Of a DNA stretch of 28,509 nt, positions 7,884-16,351 are shown piece by piece; the stretch's first letter is position 1; the number at the start of each line of letters is the position of its first letter. This DNA comes from Bacteroidota bacterium (lineage in GTDB: Bacteria > Bacteroidota > Bacteroidia > Bacteroidales > Dysgonomonadaceae). The notes below the pieces were generated by a model, which searched no databases, had not been told where the DNA came from, and saw nothing but the letters and a program-made list of their open reading frames with translations. Made by a program: the position numbers and the translations under genes. Location: assembly GCA_023424395.1 (NCBI GenBank), contig JAFADY010000013.1:1-28509 (forward strand). The letters are read 5' to 3'.

Positions 7884-9022
7884 TGCTTTGTTTGTGTTAT
7901 TTTTCCTTTGATCATCCATACACCAATCTTATCTGAGTTAAAATTGGTGGATGCCAAGGCTGCTACCGTGTTATTGCCTAAATCTGTTAGCGAGTTCCAC
8001 TTGGCTTCTTTTGATAAGGGAACGTTAAACGGTTGCGATGGGTTGCTAAAATTTGAAGGCAAATCGCTCACAACAACTTCCATCGTCGATAATTTCCAGT
8101 TGGAAGTGCGGCTTTCGGTTGTTTGATAAGATAGTACGTAAATTCCCTTATCGGTACGGATGAAATATGGCGCACCCGCATATACGGAATCGGGAAGCTG
8201 ATTTTTCAATGCAAAATGACGATTGGGCGAGGCGGCCGTAACCGTTTCTTTCCAATTATCTGAAATAGCAGATTGCACAATGTAAGGTTTGAACTGATCT
8301 ACCGCATTGTCTTCTATTGCCACATATATATTCGTGTAATCGTGAACAGCAACGGGCATTCCGTCTCTGAAATCTTTTCTGAAACTTACCGTAACAGGAT
8401 TGTCTGACCAGCTAACGCCATTATCACTAGAAGAAATCATTGATATTTCTTGCTCATTGGATTGTTGATAAGGAAATTCGTTGGCGAAATAGATTTGAAT
8501 GGTTCCGTCGAGAAGTAGCAAGAACGAGGGCTCCCAACAACCATCGATAAAACGTGGTGCAGCTTCAAATAATATTTGCGCGTCGCTCCACGTCTGTCCG
8601 TTATCGGAACTTCTCTTTAGGGCAATAGAAAAAGGAAAAACTTCCGCTTTATTAGGACGCAGGTTACAAGCCAAAAGAATATCATTATTCGCTAATTGAA
8701 TAATTTCAGGATTGGCGATGTTTACCTTGCAATCCAATCCGGTTTCATCGCTCACATAGGTATAGCCGGAATAAGCAAGAGACAGGCCACTCCACGAAGC
8801 GCCTTCATCGGCGCTTCGTTTTGTAACCACATTTCCTTTTCTGTCTTCATAAACGGCGAGTAAAGAGCCGTCGTTTAACCGGCGCATCCGGGGATATCCG
8901 CCTTCTTCCGAAATACAGACAAGCGATTGTTGATCCCATTCGATTGTATAATCGGAATCGATATCTTTTTTCTCATTTTCCTGACAGGAAACAAAAAAAA
9001 GAATAAAAAGAAAAAGTATCAA
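7880..9022 (-). CDS. Asp-box (BNR) propeller lipoprotein, possible GH93 exo-arabinanase
   Basis: The 380-residue protein has three Asp boxes (SADEGASWSG about 70, SSDNGQTWSD about 138, SSDNGVSWSD about 198), the marker of six-bladed sialidase-type propellers. Such proteins are often labelled exo-sialidase. Next to an arabinanase-like GH43, the related family GH93 (exo-1,5-alpha-L-arabinanase) is a better inference, and YPRMRRLNDG near the N-terminus is not diagnostic of sialidase. No ATG exists between the upstream in-frame stop (9071-9073) and the mature region, so I take the TTG at 9022, which overlaps the GH2 stop by 4 nt. From there the product begins with a very short hydrophobic signal and the lipobox FFVSC (Cys13). 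It also overlaps the GH43 gene by 4 nt. Confidence 0.72.
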   Translation of the reverse strand: MILFLFILFFVSCQENEKKDIDSDYTIEWDQQSLVCISEEGGYPRMRRLNDGSLLAVYEDRKGNVVTKRSADEGASWSGLSLAYSGYTYVSDETGLDCKVNIANPEIIQLANNDILLACNLRPNKAEVFPFSIALKRSSDNGQTWSDAQILFEAAPRFIDGCWEPSFLLLLDGTIQIYFANEFPYQQSNEQEISMISSSDNGVSWSDNPVTVSFRKDFRDGMPVAVHDYTNIYVAIEDNAVDQFKPYIVQSAISDNWKETVTAASPNRHFALKNQLPDSVYAGAPYFIRTDKGIYVLSYQTTESRTSNWKLSTMEVVVSDLPSNFSNPSQPFNVPLSKEAKWNSLTDLGNNTVAALASTNFNSDKIGVWMIKGKITQTKQ

Positions 9023-10833
9023 TCGTTCAATATATTTGTTATTTCCTGATTCACTTTCCGCACTCTTGCTTCATCAATTTTTATTACATCCCTGTCATAC
9101 GTCATAAGGCCGTTCACTTCCACTTCCACATCGGTTGTTTGGGTATAAACCGCTGCCGAAAATCCCTGGCGGATCATTTGTTTCAGCTGTTCAGCATATT
9201 TGATGTATTCGTTGGTAACTTCGTCGGAACTGTTGAATTGTACGTAGCCCCAATTTCGGTCGGGTTCCCAAAGGTGTTCTTTGTTTGCCCAGCCAATACC
9301 GCCGTATTCACCTAGAACCGTTGCGCGTTGTCCGTCATACAAAAACATTTCAGGTTGCGGATAATGGTGAAGATCAAGCATATCGCCTAAATGATAATGA
9401 TTTCCACCACTTGCCGGATTTACCAGACGCGAAGGATCGTATTGCTTTGTCCATTCGGTAATTTCTTTGGTTTTAAATTGTCCCCACGCTTCGTTAAACG
9501 GCACCCAAACACCGATGGACGGATACGAATAGAGATAATCCATAATTTCTTTCCACTCTTTGCGGAAATTGGTTTCCGATTCGGGCGAGCGCAATCTTTC
9601 CACACCCGTAAAATATTCGCGCATTTGCCATTCGGGGCTTCTGTCGCCGTTAGGCATATCCTGCCACACGATCATTCCGAGTTGGTCGCAGTGCATATAC
9701 CAGCGTGCGGGCTCTACTTTCACGTGTTTGCGGATCATATTGAAACCGAAATCTTTGGTTTTTACTACATCGTATTTTAAAGCTTCGTCAGTGGGAGCGG
9801 TATAAAGCCCGTCGGGCCACCAGCCTTGATCAAGCGGGCCGAACTGAAACAAATCTTTGTTATTCAGTTGTAAGCGAACGATTCCTTTATCGTCGCGTTT
9901 GGTGGAATATTTACGCATTGCGGTGTAACTTTTCACTTTGTCCAACTGTTTGGAGCCGTTTGTTACGGTCACCTCCAGATTATACAGGAACGGATTGTCG
10001 GGCGACCACAACTTGGGATTCGCAGGCATTTCAACTTGCACAGGCTGATTGTTAATGGATTGTCCGGTTGCTACTACGCGCAAGCCGTCCATTACTTTTA
10101 CTTCTACCCTGTCGGAAGACGAAGTTTCGTTGGTAAATGCTTCAACCGTAATGATGTTTTTATCGATATCGGGCGTAATTTTTATATTTTCGATGTGTTT
10201 TTCGGGAACCGGCTCCAACCAAACCGTCTGCCAGATTCCACTAACGGGCGTGTACCAAATTCCGTGCGGATTATTTACCTGTTTTCCGCGAGGTTGAAAA
10301 CCCTGATCGGTTCCGTCCCACGCTTTTACCACCAATTTATTGGCTCCGCTTTTTAAGGCAGGCGTAATATCGAAAGAGAATGGCGTATAGCCGCCGGTAT
10401 GCTGCCCTACTTTGATGTCGTTTACCCACACATCGGCTTTCCAGTCCACTGCTCCGAAGTGGAGTAAAACTTTGTTGTTTTTCCAGTTAGACGGAACCGA
10501 AAACTCACGTTGATACCACAGTTCGTTATCGCCTCCCAATCGTTTCTGAACTCCCGATAAACTTGATTCAACGGCAAACGGAACCAAAATTTTCCCATCG
10601 AAAGATGTCGGCGTTGGTTTGCCTACGGGCAAAATCGCGTAATTCCACAATCCGTTCAGGTTTTGCCATTGGGCGCGTTCCATTATCGGGCGGGGATATT
10701 CGGGCAACACGTTGTTCACGTCAATTTGCGAGGCCCATCGGGTTTTTAATTTGTCTCCCGCAGGTTGCCATTGGGCAGAGAGCGTTACAGCAAAGAAAAA
10801 TGCTAAAAAAAATAAAGCTGGTCTTGTCTTCAT
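9019..10833 (-). CDS. Secreted GH2 family glycoside hydrolase (beta-galactosidase-like)
   Basis: First gene of the operon. The 604-residue product has a signal peptide (to about residue 20, TLSAQ). The GH2 domain order follows: sugar-binding jelly roll about 50-205 (NLNGLWNYAI, DVWVNDIKVGQHTGGYTPF), immunoglobulin-like sandwich about 208-310, TIM barrel about 315-600. The acid/base glutamate is in VPFNEAWGQF (E448) and the nucleophile in LGEYGG (E509), both intact. At about 600 residues it lacks the C-terminal small-chain domains of LacZ, like many Bacteroidota GH2 enzymes of pectin and arabinogalactan loci. The linkage could be beta-galactoside, beta-glucuronide, beta-mannoside or alpha-L-arabinopyranoside. 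Arabinogalactan side-chain trimming would fit the neighbours. Confidence 0.9.
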   Translation of the reverse strand: MKTRPALFFLAFFFAVTLSAQWQPAGDKLKTRWASQIDVNNVLPEYPRPIMERAQWQNLNGLWNYAILPVGKPTPTSFDGKILVPFAVESSLSGVQKRLGGDNELWYQREFSVPSNWKNNKVLLHFGAVDWKADVWVNDIKVGQHTGGYTPFSFDITPALKSGANKLVVKAWDGTDQGFQPRGKQVNNPHGIWYTPVSGIWQTVWLEPVPEKHIENIKITPDIDKNIITVEAFTNETSSSDRVEVKVMDGLRVVATGQSINNQPVQVEMPANPKLWSPDNPFLYNLEVTVTNGSKQLDKVKSYTAMRKYSTKRDDKGIVRLQLNNKDLFQFGPLDQGWWPDGLYTAPTDEALKYDVVKTKDFGFNMIRKHVKVEPARWYMHCDQLGMIVWQDMPNGDRSPEWQMREYFTGVERLRSPESETNFRKEWKEIMDYLYSYPSIGVWVPFNEAWGQFKTKEITEWTKQYDPSRLVNPASGGNHYHLGDMLDLHHYPQPEMFLYDGQRATVLGEYGGIGWANKEHLWEPDRNWGYVQFNSSDEVTNEYIKYAEQLKQMIRQGFSAAVYTQTTDVEVEVNGLMTYDRDVIKIDEARVRKVNQEITNILND

Positions 10834-10877
10834 TGAATGTTATTTTATTTGATTGATCTAAATTTGATTTTAGCAAA

Positions 10878-10908
10878 CAAATATATTATTATTTTATTTA
10901 AAATGCAA
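10878..10908 (-). promoter_or_regulatory. Promoter of the saccharide operon
   Basis: On the minus strand TTG (10908-10906) is followed after 20 nt by TATATTTG (10885-10878), matching the Bacteroidota primary promoter. It lies 44 bp upstream of the GH2 start codon. The intergenic tracts between the five downstream genes are 22 bp or less, so this is probably the only promoter for 3701-10833. Confidence 0.6.
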
Positions 10909-10937
10909 TCAATTCTGAACTGATCGTTAATTCAATT

Positions 10938-11510
10938 TCATTCTTTTTCCAACAACTTCGCCGCTTCACAAACTTCCGCATACCACTCTTCTCCGAATTT
11001 TCGAATTAGCGGCTCTTTTAAAAATTGATAAATTTTAATGTTCTCCTTTTTACCAAATCTGACAGCAGGCTTGCAAATATGCCATTTATTGTAATTCACT
11101 GCCGTGAAATCGTTGTATTTCTTTAAGCGAATGGGATATAAATGACACGATATAGGTTTTGGTACTGAAGTTCTGCCTTCACGATAAGCGTTATCTATTG
11201 CACATTTACAAATTCCATTTTCATCGAAAAAAGTAAAAACACATTCGCGACCGTTTATAATAGAGGTTACTAACTCACCGTCTTCATCAACATAAGCAAT
11301 GCCTTGTTTATTAATTAACTCTCGCGCCTGCGGCGATAGATCGTTCCAAATTTCCGATAATATAGAATTTATTTGTTCGAATTCTTCTTGCTCCAACGGA
11401 GCACCCGAATCACCTTCCACACAACAAGCGCCTTTGCATTTGTTTAAATCGCAAATAAAATGCTCCTTAAATATGTCGTCCGATAAAATAGTGTCTCTAA
11501 TCTGTATCAT
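10938..11510 (-). CDS. DUF3109 family cysteine-cluster protein
   Basis: A 190-residue cytoplasmic protein with the DUF3109 layout: an N-terminal CDLNKCKGACC cluster (Cys20, 25, 29, 30), then GRECVF, GICKCAID and ISCHLYP around residues 70-125. The cysteine pattern is that of the wider zinc/iron-chelating YkgJ-like proteins and suggests metal or Fe-S binding. Biochemical function is not established. It overlaps the 3' end of the CPBP protease gene by 14 nt, so the two are translated from one message. Confidence 0.88.
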   Translation of the reverse strand: MIQIRDTILSDDIFKEHFICDLNKCKGACCVEGDSGAPLEQEEFEQINSILSEIWNDLSPQARELINKQGIAYVDEDGELVTSIINGRECVFTFFDENGICKCAIDNAYREGRTSVPKPISCHLYPIRLKKYNDFTAVNYNKWHICKPAVRFGKKENIKIYQFLKEPLIRKFGEEWYAEVCEAAKLLEKE

Positions 11511-12378
11511 TATCTTTTTTAATTTTAAAGCGGCTGAAGATAAATACCGTCAACAGCAGGCTCACAATTCCTGCGAACCACAAAATCGGAGATAATCCCA
11601 TGTTCTCTAATTCTTCGAAAGCTGTATCTTCAATTCCACGATGAGTGGCTACAACTACCACAGCATTGTTTAAAAAATGGAAAATAATGGGAAACCACAA
11701 GTTTCGGGTATAAACGAATAAATAGCCCAGCAGCGCTCCTAATAGAAGTCGCGGGAAAAAACCATAAAACTGAAAATGGATAGCGCTGAAAATAAAAGCG
11801 GTTATCCAAACAGCGAAATGCGCATTTTTAATCCATTTTTCAAAAAGTTGCTGCAACGCTCCTCTAAAGAAAATCTCCTCCACCAAAGCTGCTGCTGCAG
11901 CTATTATGAGAACATTCATAATAAGGTCTATTGCAGTTTTTCCTTCAAAAAAAACATCAAGCGTTGCTATAGCCTCATCTTCCAATTCGCGCATCCATAC
12001 TTCTACCGCATCTAAAAATTCCGGCAATACTATCTGTGAATTCCATTTTTCTGTCACTGCTATTAGCGGCCCCGAAAAAAAATAGACCAAAACAGTAAGC
12101 CAAAGTCCTCTGCTTAAATTCGATACTCTCTTAAATCCCAAATTCTTCAGGGGCTTTTCATAACTCCATACGCTCAAGGTGTATGCAGGCAGAAAAAACA
12201 TAAAAATATCTTGCAGAATAATAGATAACCGAAAATACCAAATTCCCTCGCTAAACTGCGGTACAGTAGCAGCAACAAAGAACAATAACGACGAAGCAAT
12301 AAATGCTCCTACTAAAAAAAACAAGAACAAATAAAACAACCTCGACTGTGTGGAACTATCCTGTAAAATCCTATCCAT
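11497..12378 (-). CDS. CPBP family intramembrane metalloprotease
   Basis: A polytopic membrane protein of 293 residues with about seven or eight hydrophobic segments. The three CPBP (CAAX protease and bacteriocin-processing) motifs are intact: EEIFFRG (E167, E168, R172), FSAIHF (H201) and FHFLNN (H234). The family cleaves membrane-embedded substrates; the substrate here is unknown. The open frame reaches 12510, but I chose the ATG at 12378. A perfect -7 promoter motif lies 20 bp upstream of it, inside the longer frame, and the 44 extra residues are not family-like. It ends inside the DUF3109 start (14-nt overlap). Confidence 0.88.
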   Translation of the reverse strand: MDRILQDSSTQSRLFYLFLFFLVGAFIASSLLFFVAATVPQFSEGIWYFRLSIILQDIFMFFLPAYTLSVWSYEKPLKNLGFKRVSNLSRGLWLTVLVYFFSGPLIAVTEKWNSQIVLPEFLDAVEVWMRELEDEAIATLDVFFEGKTAIDLIMNVLIIAAAAALVEEIFFRGALQQLFEKWIKNAHFAVWITAFIFSAIHFQFYGFFPRLLLGALLGYLFVYTRNLWFPIIFHFLNNAVVVVATHRGIEDTAFEELENMGLSPILWFAGIVSLLLTVFIFSRFKIKKDNDTD

Positions 12379-12398
12379 TTTTTTCACCTTCTGAAATG

Positions 12399-12406
12399 CA
12401 AAGATA
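12399..12406 (-). promoter_or_regulatory. -7 promoter motif of the CPBP-DUF3109 operon
   Basis: The minus strand reads TATCTTTG, 20 bp upstream of the ATG at 12378. This supports the shorter protease start. The upstream -33 element is weak. Confidence 0.5.
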
Positions 12407-12472
12407 GATAAAATATCAAACTTGAAAGGGCCTGCGTTTTTACATTGTTTAAACATTATAAAAGGAATATGT

Positions 12473-12503
12473 TTTGCAAATTGACAGAATAACCGTATTT
12501 TTG
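12473..12503 (+). promoter_or_regulatory. Trigger factor promoter
   Basis: TTTG (12473-12476), 19 nt, then TATTTTTG (12496-12503) match both elements of the Bacteroidota promoter. The ATG is 80 bp downstream, giving a leader of about 70 nt. Confidence 0.65.
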
Positions 12504-12583
12504 CAACCAATTTCCAAAATCGGTTTTAACATTCAAACCGATTGATTCTCAAACAAAAACAAAAAGTCAAATAAAAGTTTAAA

Positions 12584-13966
12584 ATGAAGGTTACACTCAA
12601 CAAAAAAGACAATGTAAACGGCGTTATCGATATAGACATCGAAAAATCTGATTACGAAGAAAATGTAGAAAAATCGCTGAATCAGTTTCGCAATAAAGCC
12701 AATATTCCCGGATTCAGGCAAGGGAAAGTACCTAAACAACTCATCCGTAAAATGTACGGAAAATCTGTGCTGGCAGAAGAAATCAACAAACTCGTGAGCA
12801 ACGAGTTATATAAATATATTCAAGATAATAATTTGAATATTTTGGGCGAACCTCTTCCCAATGAAGATGAGCAAAAAGAAATTGATTTCGACAAAGATGA
12901 AAATTTCGAATTTAAGTTTGATATCGCTTTAGCGCCCGAATTTGACCTTCCATTAACTAAAGAAGATAGCCTTACGTTTTACGATGTAAAACTTGAGGAC
13001 GATTTGTTTGAAAAACAAATGGAATCCTATAAACAAAGCTACGGCAATTACGAAAAAATAGACGAAAAATCTAAAGATACCGATCTTATAAAAGGCACTT
13101 TGGTTGAACAAGAAAACGGCGCTCAAAAAGAGAGTGGACTCGTTATTGAGAACGGAATTATTATGCCTTCTTATATCAAAGACGAACAAATAAAGAAAAA
13201 ATTTATCGGCGCCAACGTGGGCGACAGCGTTGTTTTCAATCCGAGAACAGCTTACAACGATAACGAGGCAGAGATTGCATCGCTTCTGCAAACAACCAAA
13301 GAAAATGTAAAAGAAATCAATTCCGATTTCGCGTTTGAGATCAAAGAAATCACCCGATACAAAGAAGCCGAGATGGATCAAGCATTGTTCGACAAAGTGT
13401 TGGGCGAAGGAGCCGTTTCCACGGAAGAGGAATTCAAAACAAAAATATTGGAAGCGCTTAATAACCAATTTAAACCTGCGGCTGATAATCTTTTCATGAA
13501 AGAAGCCAAGGAATTGATTCTTGGCAAAATGAAAGAAGTGGATTTTCCCCGTGAGTTTCTGAAAAAGTGGATGGTTACCGCCAACGAGAAAAATACTGCC
13601 GAGTCAATTGAAAACGACTACCCTCAAATTGAGGAAGACTTAAAATTTCATCTGGCAAAAGAAAAAATAGCAAAAGAACAAGATATTAAAATAGAAAATA
13701 CCGACGTCGAAAATCTGGCAGCAGAAGTGGCCAGAGCACAGTTTGCTCAATACGGAATGAACAGCGTGCCTGCCGATATGCTTCAAGATTATATCAGCAG
13801 AATGCTTGACGATAAGAATACGGTTCGGAATTTATACGACAGAGCGGTTGAAACAAAAGTTCATGAATGGCTAAAGGAAACCGTGAAAGTGAATAGCAAA
13901 GAAATATCATCGAAAGATTTCAACAAACTCTTTGAAAAAGAAACTCCCGAAACGGAAGAACAATAA
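12584..13966 (+). CDS. tig: Trigger factor, ribosome-associated chaperone
   Basis: Trigger factor binds the ribosomal exit tunnel near L23 and shields nascent chains. The ribosome-docking signature GFRQGKVP is at residues 43-50, followed by the expected basic helix (KQLIRKMYGK). The 460-residue, highly charged, helix-rich protein has the family length. The central PPIase-like region (about 150-250) is diverged, as is usual for Bacteroidota members. The C-terminal helical arms end in a Glu-rich tail. It has its own promoter and lies upstream of clpP and clpX, the conserved bacterial folding and degradation cluster. Confidence 0.96.
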   Translation: MKVTLNKKDNVNGVIDIDIEKSDYEENVEKSLNQFRNKANIPGFRQGKVPKQLIRKMYGKSVLAEEINKLVSNELYKYIQDNNLNILGEPLPNEDEQKEIDFDKDENFEFKFDIALAPEFDLPLTKEDSLTFYDVKLEDDLFEKQMESYKQSYGNYEKIDEKSKDTDLIKGTLVEQENGAQKESGLVIENGIIMPSYIKDEQIKKKFIGANVGDSVVFNPRTAYNDNEAEIASLLQTTKENVKEINSDFAFEIKEITRYKEAEMDQALFDKVLGEGAVSTEEEFKTKILEALNNQFKPAADNLFMKEAKELILGKMKEVDFPREFLKKWMVTANEKNTAESIENDYPQIEEDLKFHLAKEKIAKEQDIKIENTDVENLAAEVARAQFAQYGMNSVPADMLQDYISRMLDDKNTVRNLYDRAVETKVHEWLKETVKVNSKEISSKDFNKLFEKETPETEEQ

Positions 13967-13990
13967 TATTTTCAACAATAAGCGAAAGTA

Positions 13991-14020
13991 TTGTATTTAA
14001 ATTAAATATATTTACCTTTG
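13991..14020 (+). promoter_or_regulatory. clpP promoter
   Basis: TTG (13991-13993), 19 nt, then TACCTTTG (14013-14020). The ATG of clpP is 112 bp downstream, leaving a leader of about 100 nt in which I see no conserved structure. Confidence 0.55.
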
Positions 14021-14132
14021 TTTGAAATAATAATTATTTAATTGTTCGGAAAAGTGAGTAAGATATAATTTGGCATTTTTTTTGCTTTGTAATTGTATCA
14101 AATAATCTCAAAAAAGAAGTAAAGAAACGAAT

Positions 14133-14807
14133 ATGAACAACGAATTCAGAAAATATGCCGTTAAGCATCTCGGGATGAACGGCACCCGATTAGACAGCTA
14201 CCTCAAACTAACGAGCCAAGGCGGATATATTTCACCCACTATCATAGAAGAACGTCAACTTAACATTGCTCAAATGGATGTTTTCTCCCGATTGATGATG
14301 GATCGCATCATCTTTTTGGGAACACAAATAGATGATTACACAGCCAACGTTATACAAGCGCAGTTGTTGTTTTTAGACTCGTCCGACCCGGGAAAAGATA
14401 TTTCCATCTACATCAACTCTCCCGGCGGTGCGGTTTATGCCGGATACGGAGTTTACGACACCATGCAGTTTATTTCCAGCGACGTTTCCACCATTTGTAC
14501 CGGCGTAGCCGCTTCTATGGCTGCCGTTCTCTTGGTCTCAGGAACGCCTAAAAAGCGCTTCGCGCTCACGCATTCGCGTGTAATGATACACCAACCTTTG
14601 GGCGGCGTTCAAGGACAAGCTTCGGACATCGAAATTACTGCACGCGAAATCGCCAAAGTTAAACAAGAACTGTTTTCCATCATCTCCAAACATTCCGGAA
14701 AACCGGTGGAAGAAGTGGCTCGCGACTCAGACCGCGACTTTTGGATGAGCGCTTCGGAAGCGAAAGAATACGGAATGGTGGACGATGTTTTAGTAAAGAA
14801 AAAATAA
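14133..14807 (+). CDS. clpP: ATP-dependent Clp protease proteolytic subunit ClpP
   Basis: A serine peptidase forming the barrel chamber of the Clp protease. The triad is intact: Ser128 in GVAASMAA, His153 in MIHQPLGG and Asp202 in SDRDFWMSA. The Ser-His spacing of 25 residues is the same as in E. coli ClpP. The 224-residue length includes an N-terminal extension of about 30 residues relative to E. coli, as in other Bacteroidota. clpX follows after 48 bp and the two are almost certainly cotranscribed. Confidence 0.97.
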   Translation: MNNEFRKYAVKHLGMNGTRLDSYLKLTSQGGYISPTIIEERQLNIAQMDVFSRLMMDRIIFLGTQIDDYTANVIQAQLLFLDSSDPGKDISIYINSPGGAVYAGYGVYDTMQFISSDVSTICTGVAASMAAVLLVSGTPKKRFALTHSRVMIHQPLGGVQGQASDIEITAREIAKVKQELFSIISKHSGKPVEEVARDSDRDFWMSASEAKEYGMVDDVLVKKK

Positions 14808-14855
14808 TTTTGAACACAGAGTTTTTAAACTCCGTTTCAGCTAAACCTCAATAAA

Positions 14856-16097
14856 ATGGCAAAAAAAGCGAACAGCAGCAATCACTGCAGTTTTTGCGGA
14901 CGAAGCGAAAACGAGGCAAACTTGCTTATTGCCGGTATATCGGGATACATTTGCGATATGTGCGCCGAGCAAGCCAACGAAATCGTGAATGAAACATTCA
15001 AAAGTTCAGGAAAATCGGAACCCGATATCAATCTCAACTCCCTTCCTAAGCCCAAGCAAATAAAAGAATTTCTCGATCAATACGTAATCGGGCAAGATAA
15101 CGCCAAGCGCTATCTATCGGTCTCCGTTTACAACCACTACAAACGCATTTTGCAAAAAACGTTTAAAGAAGATGTAGAAATTGAGAAATCCAATATTATT
15201 ATGGTGGGCGCAACGGGAACGGGTAAAACCCTTCTGGCAAAAACCATCGCCAAAATGTTGCGGGTTCCTTTCACTATTGTGGATGCCACGGTTTTAACCG
15301 AAGCAGGTTACGTGGGAGAAGATATAGAGAGTATCCTCACCCGTTTGCTGCAAGTGGCCGATTACGATGTTTCTTCCGCCGAAAGAGGCATTGTTTTCAT
15401 AGATGAGATCGATAAAATTGCCAGAAAAAGCGACAATCCTTCTATCACCCGCGATGTTAGCGGCGAAGGCGTACAACAAGGCCTGCTTAAACTGCTCGAA
15501 GGTTCGGTTGTAAACGTGCCGCCGCAAGGCGGGAGAAAACATCCCGAACAACGCATGATTGCCGTTGACACAAAAAACATTCTTTTTATCTGCGGCGGCG
15601 CTTTCGACGGAATCGAAAAGAAAATCGCCAACAGGCTCAACACGCGCGTTGTAGGTTATGCCGCAAGCGGAAAGACCAACGATGTTGACCGAAACAATTT
15701 GTTGCAATATATCACGCCGATGGATTTAAAATCTTTCGGATTGATCCCCGAAATTATTGGCCGTTTGCCTATCCTTACCTATTTGGAACCGCTCGACCGA
15801 GGTGCACTTTTGAGAATTCTCACAGAGCCCAAAAATTCCATCATCAAGCAATACGAAAAGCTTTTCTCTATGGACGGGGTCACGCTTACTTTCGACCACG
15901 AAGCGTATGAGTACATAGTGGACAAAGCCATCGAGTTTAAACTCGGCGCCCGTGGACTACGCTCCATTGTGGAAGCGATCATGATAGATGCCATGTTCAA
16001 CACTCCTTCGGAAGAGAAGAAAAAATTGCACGTAACGCGTGATTATGCCGTTAAGCATTTAGAAAAATCAGATTTCAGGCACCTGAAAGTAGCTTAG
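14856..16097 (+). CDS. clpX: ATP-dependent Clp protease ATP-binding subunit ClpX
   Basis: An AAA+ unfoldase that feeds substrates to ClpP. The N-terminal zinc-binding domain has Cys11, Cys14, Cys33 and Cys36. The Walker A motif GATGTGKT is at 118-125 and Walker B FIDEID at 181-186. Sensor and arginine-finger regions are present (LIPEIIGRLP). The ClpP-docking loop, IGF in E. coli, appears here as VGY (266-268), a conservative change in the expected position. Length (413 residues) is normal. A strong terminator lies 23 bp downstream of the stop. Confidence 0.97.
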   Translation: MAKKANSSNHCSFCGRSENEANLLIAGISGYICDMCAEQANEIVNETFKSSGKSEPDINLNSLPKPKQIKEFLDQYVIGQDNAKRYLSVSVYNHYKRILQKTFKEDVEIEKSNIIMVGATGTGKTLLAKTIAKMLRVPFTIVDATVLTEAGYVGEDIESILTRLLQVADYDVSSAERGIVFIDEIDKIARKSDNPSITRDVSGEGVQQGLLKLLEGSVVNVPPQGGRKHPEQRMIAVDTKNILFICGGAFDGIEKKIANRLNTRVVGYAASGKTNDVDRNNLLQYITPMDLKSFGLIPEIIGRLPILTYLEPLDRGALLRILTEPKNSIIKQYEKLFSMDGVTLTFDHEAYEYIVDKAIEFKLGARGLRSIVEAIMIDAMFNTPSEEKKKLHVTRDYAVKHLEKSDFRHLKVA

Positions 16098-16119
16098 AAA
16101 TATTTAAAATCATACACCT

Positions 16120-16157
16120 ATGATTCGTGATTGAGTAAGTCGCGAATCATTTTTTTG
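16120..16157 (+). terminator. Rho-independent terminator after clpX
   Basis: An 11-bp stem (16120-16130 with 16140-16150, one G-U pair) closes a 9-nt loop and is followed directly by six T residues. It ends the clpP-clpX transcript and separates it from recQ. Confidence 0.85.
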
Positions 16158-16272
16158 TTATCTCACTTCACTTTTTCCAATTATCGGCCTTAAATAAGAA
16201 ATTTTTCTTTTCTAAATTTGCGATTTCAATTTTTAAAAACTAATTTAGCTTGGTGATTTTATTTTTTATTTT

Positions 16273-16302
16273 TTTGAAATATAAAATACTTTCATACATT
16301 TG
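16273..16302 (+). promoter_or_regulatory. recQ promoter
   Basis: TTTG (16273-16276), 18 nt, then TACATTTG (16295-16302), ending 49 bp before the recQ ATG. A second -7-like motif (TAAATTTG at 16213-16220) lies further upstream without a clear -33 element. Confidence 0.6.
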
Positions 16303-16351
16303 TAAGATTCCATCTGAATAGAACTTTTTAAATTCGCGAGTATATCAGCGT

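Noticed and set aside
7884..7919. Longer start for the GH43 protein
   Set aside because: It adds 12 polar residues before the lipoprotein signal and loses the ATGA overlap with the upstream gene.
13976..13993. Hairpin after the trigger factor stop as a terminator
   Set aside because: The stem is only 5 AT-rich pairs, no T-run follows, and the right arm overlaps the -33 element of the clpP promoter.
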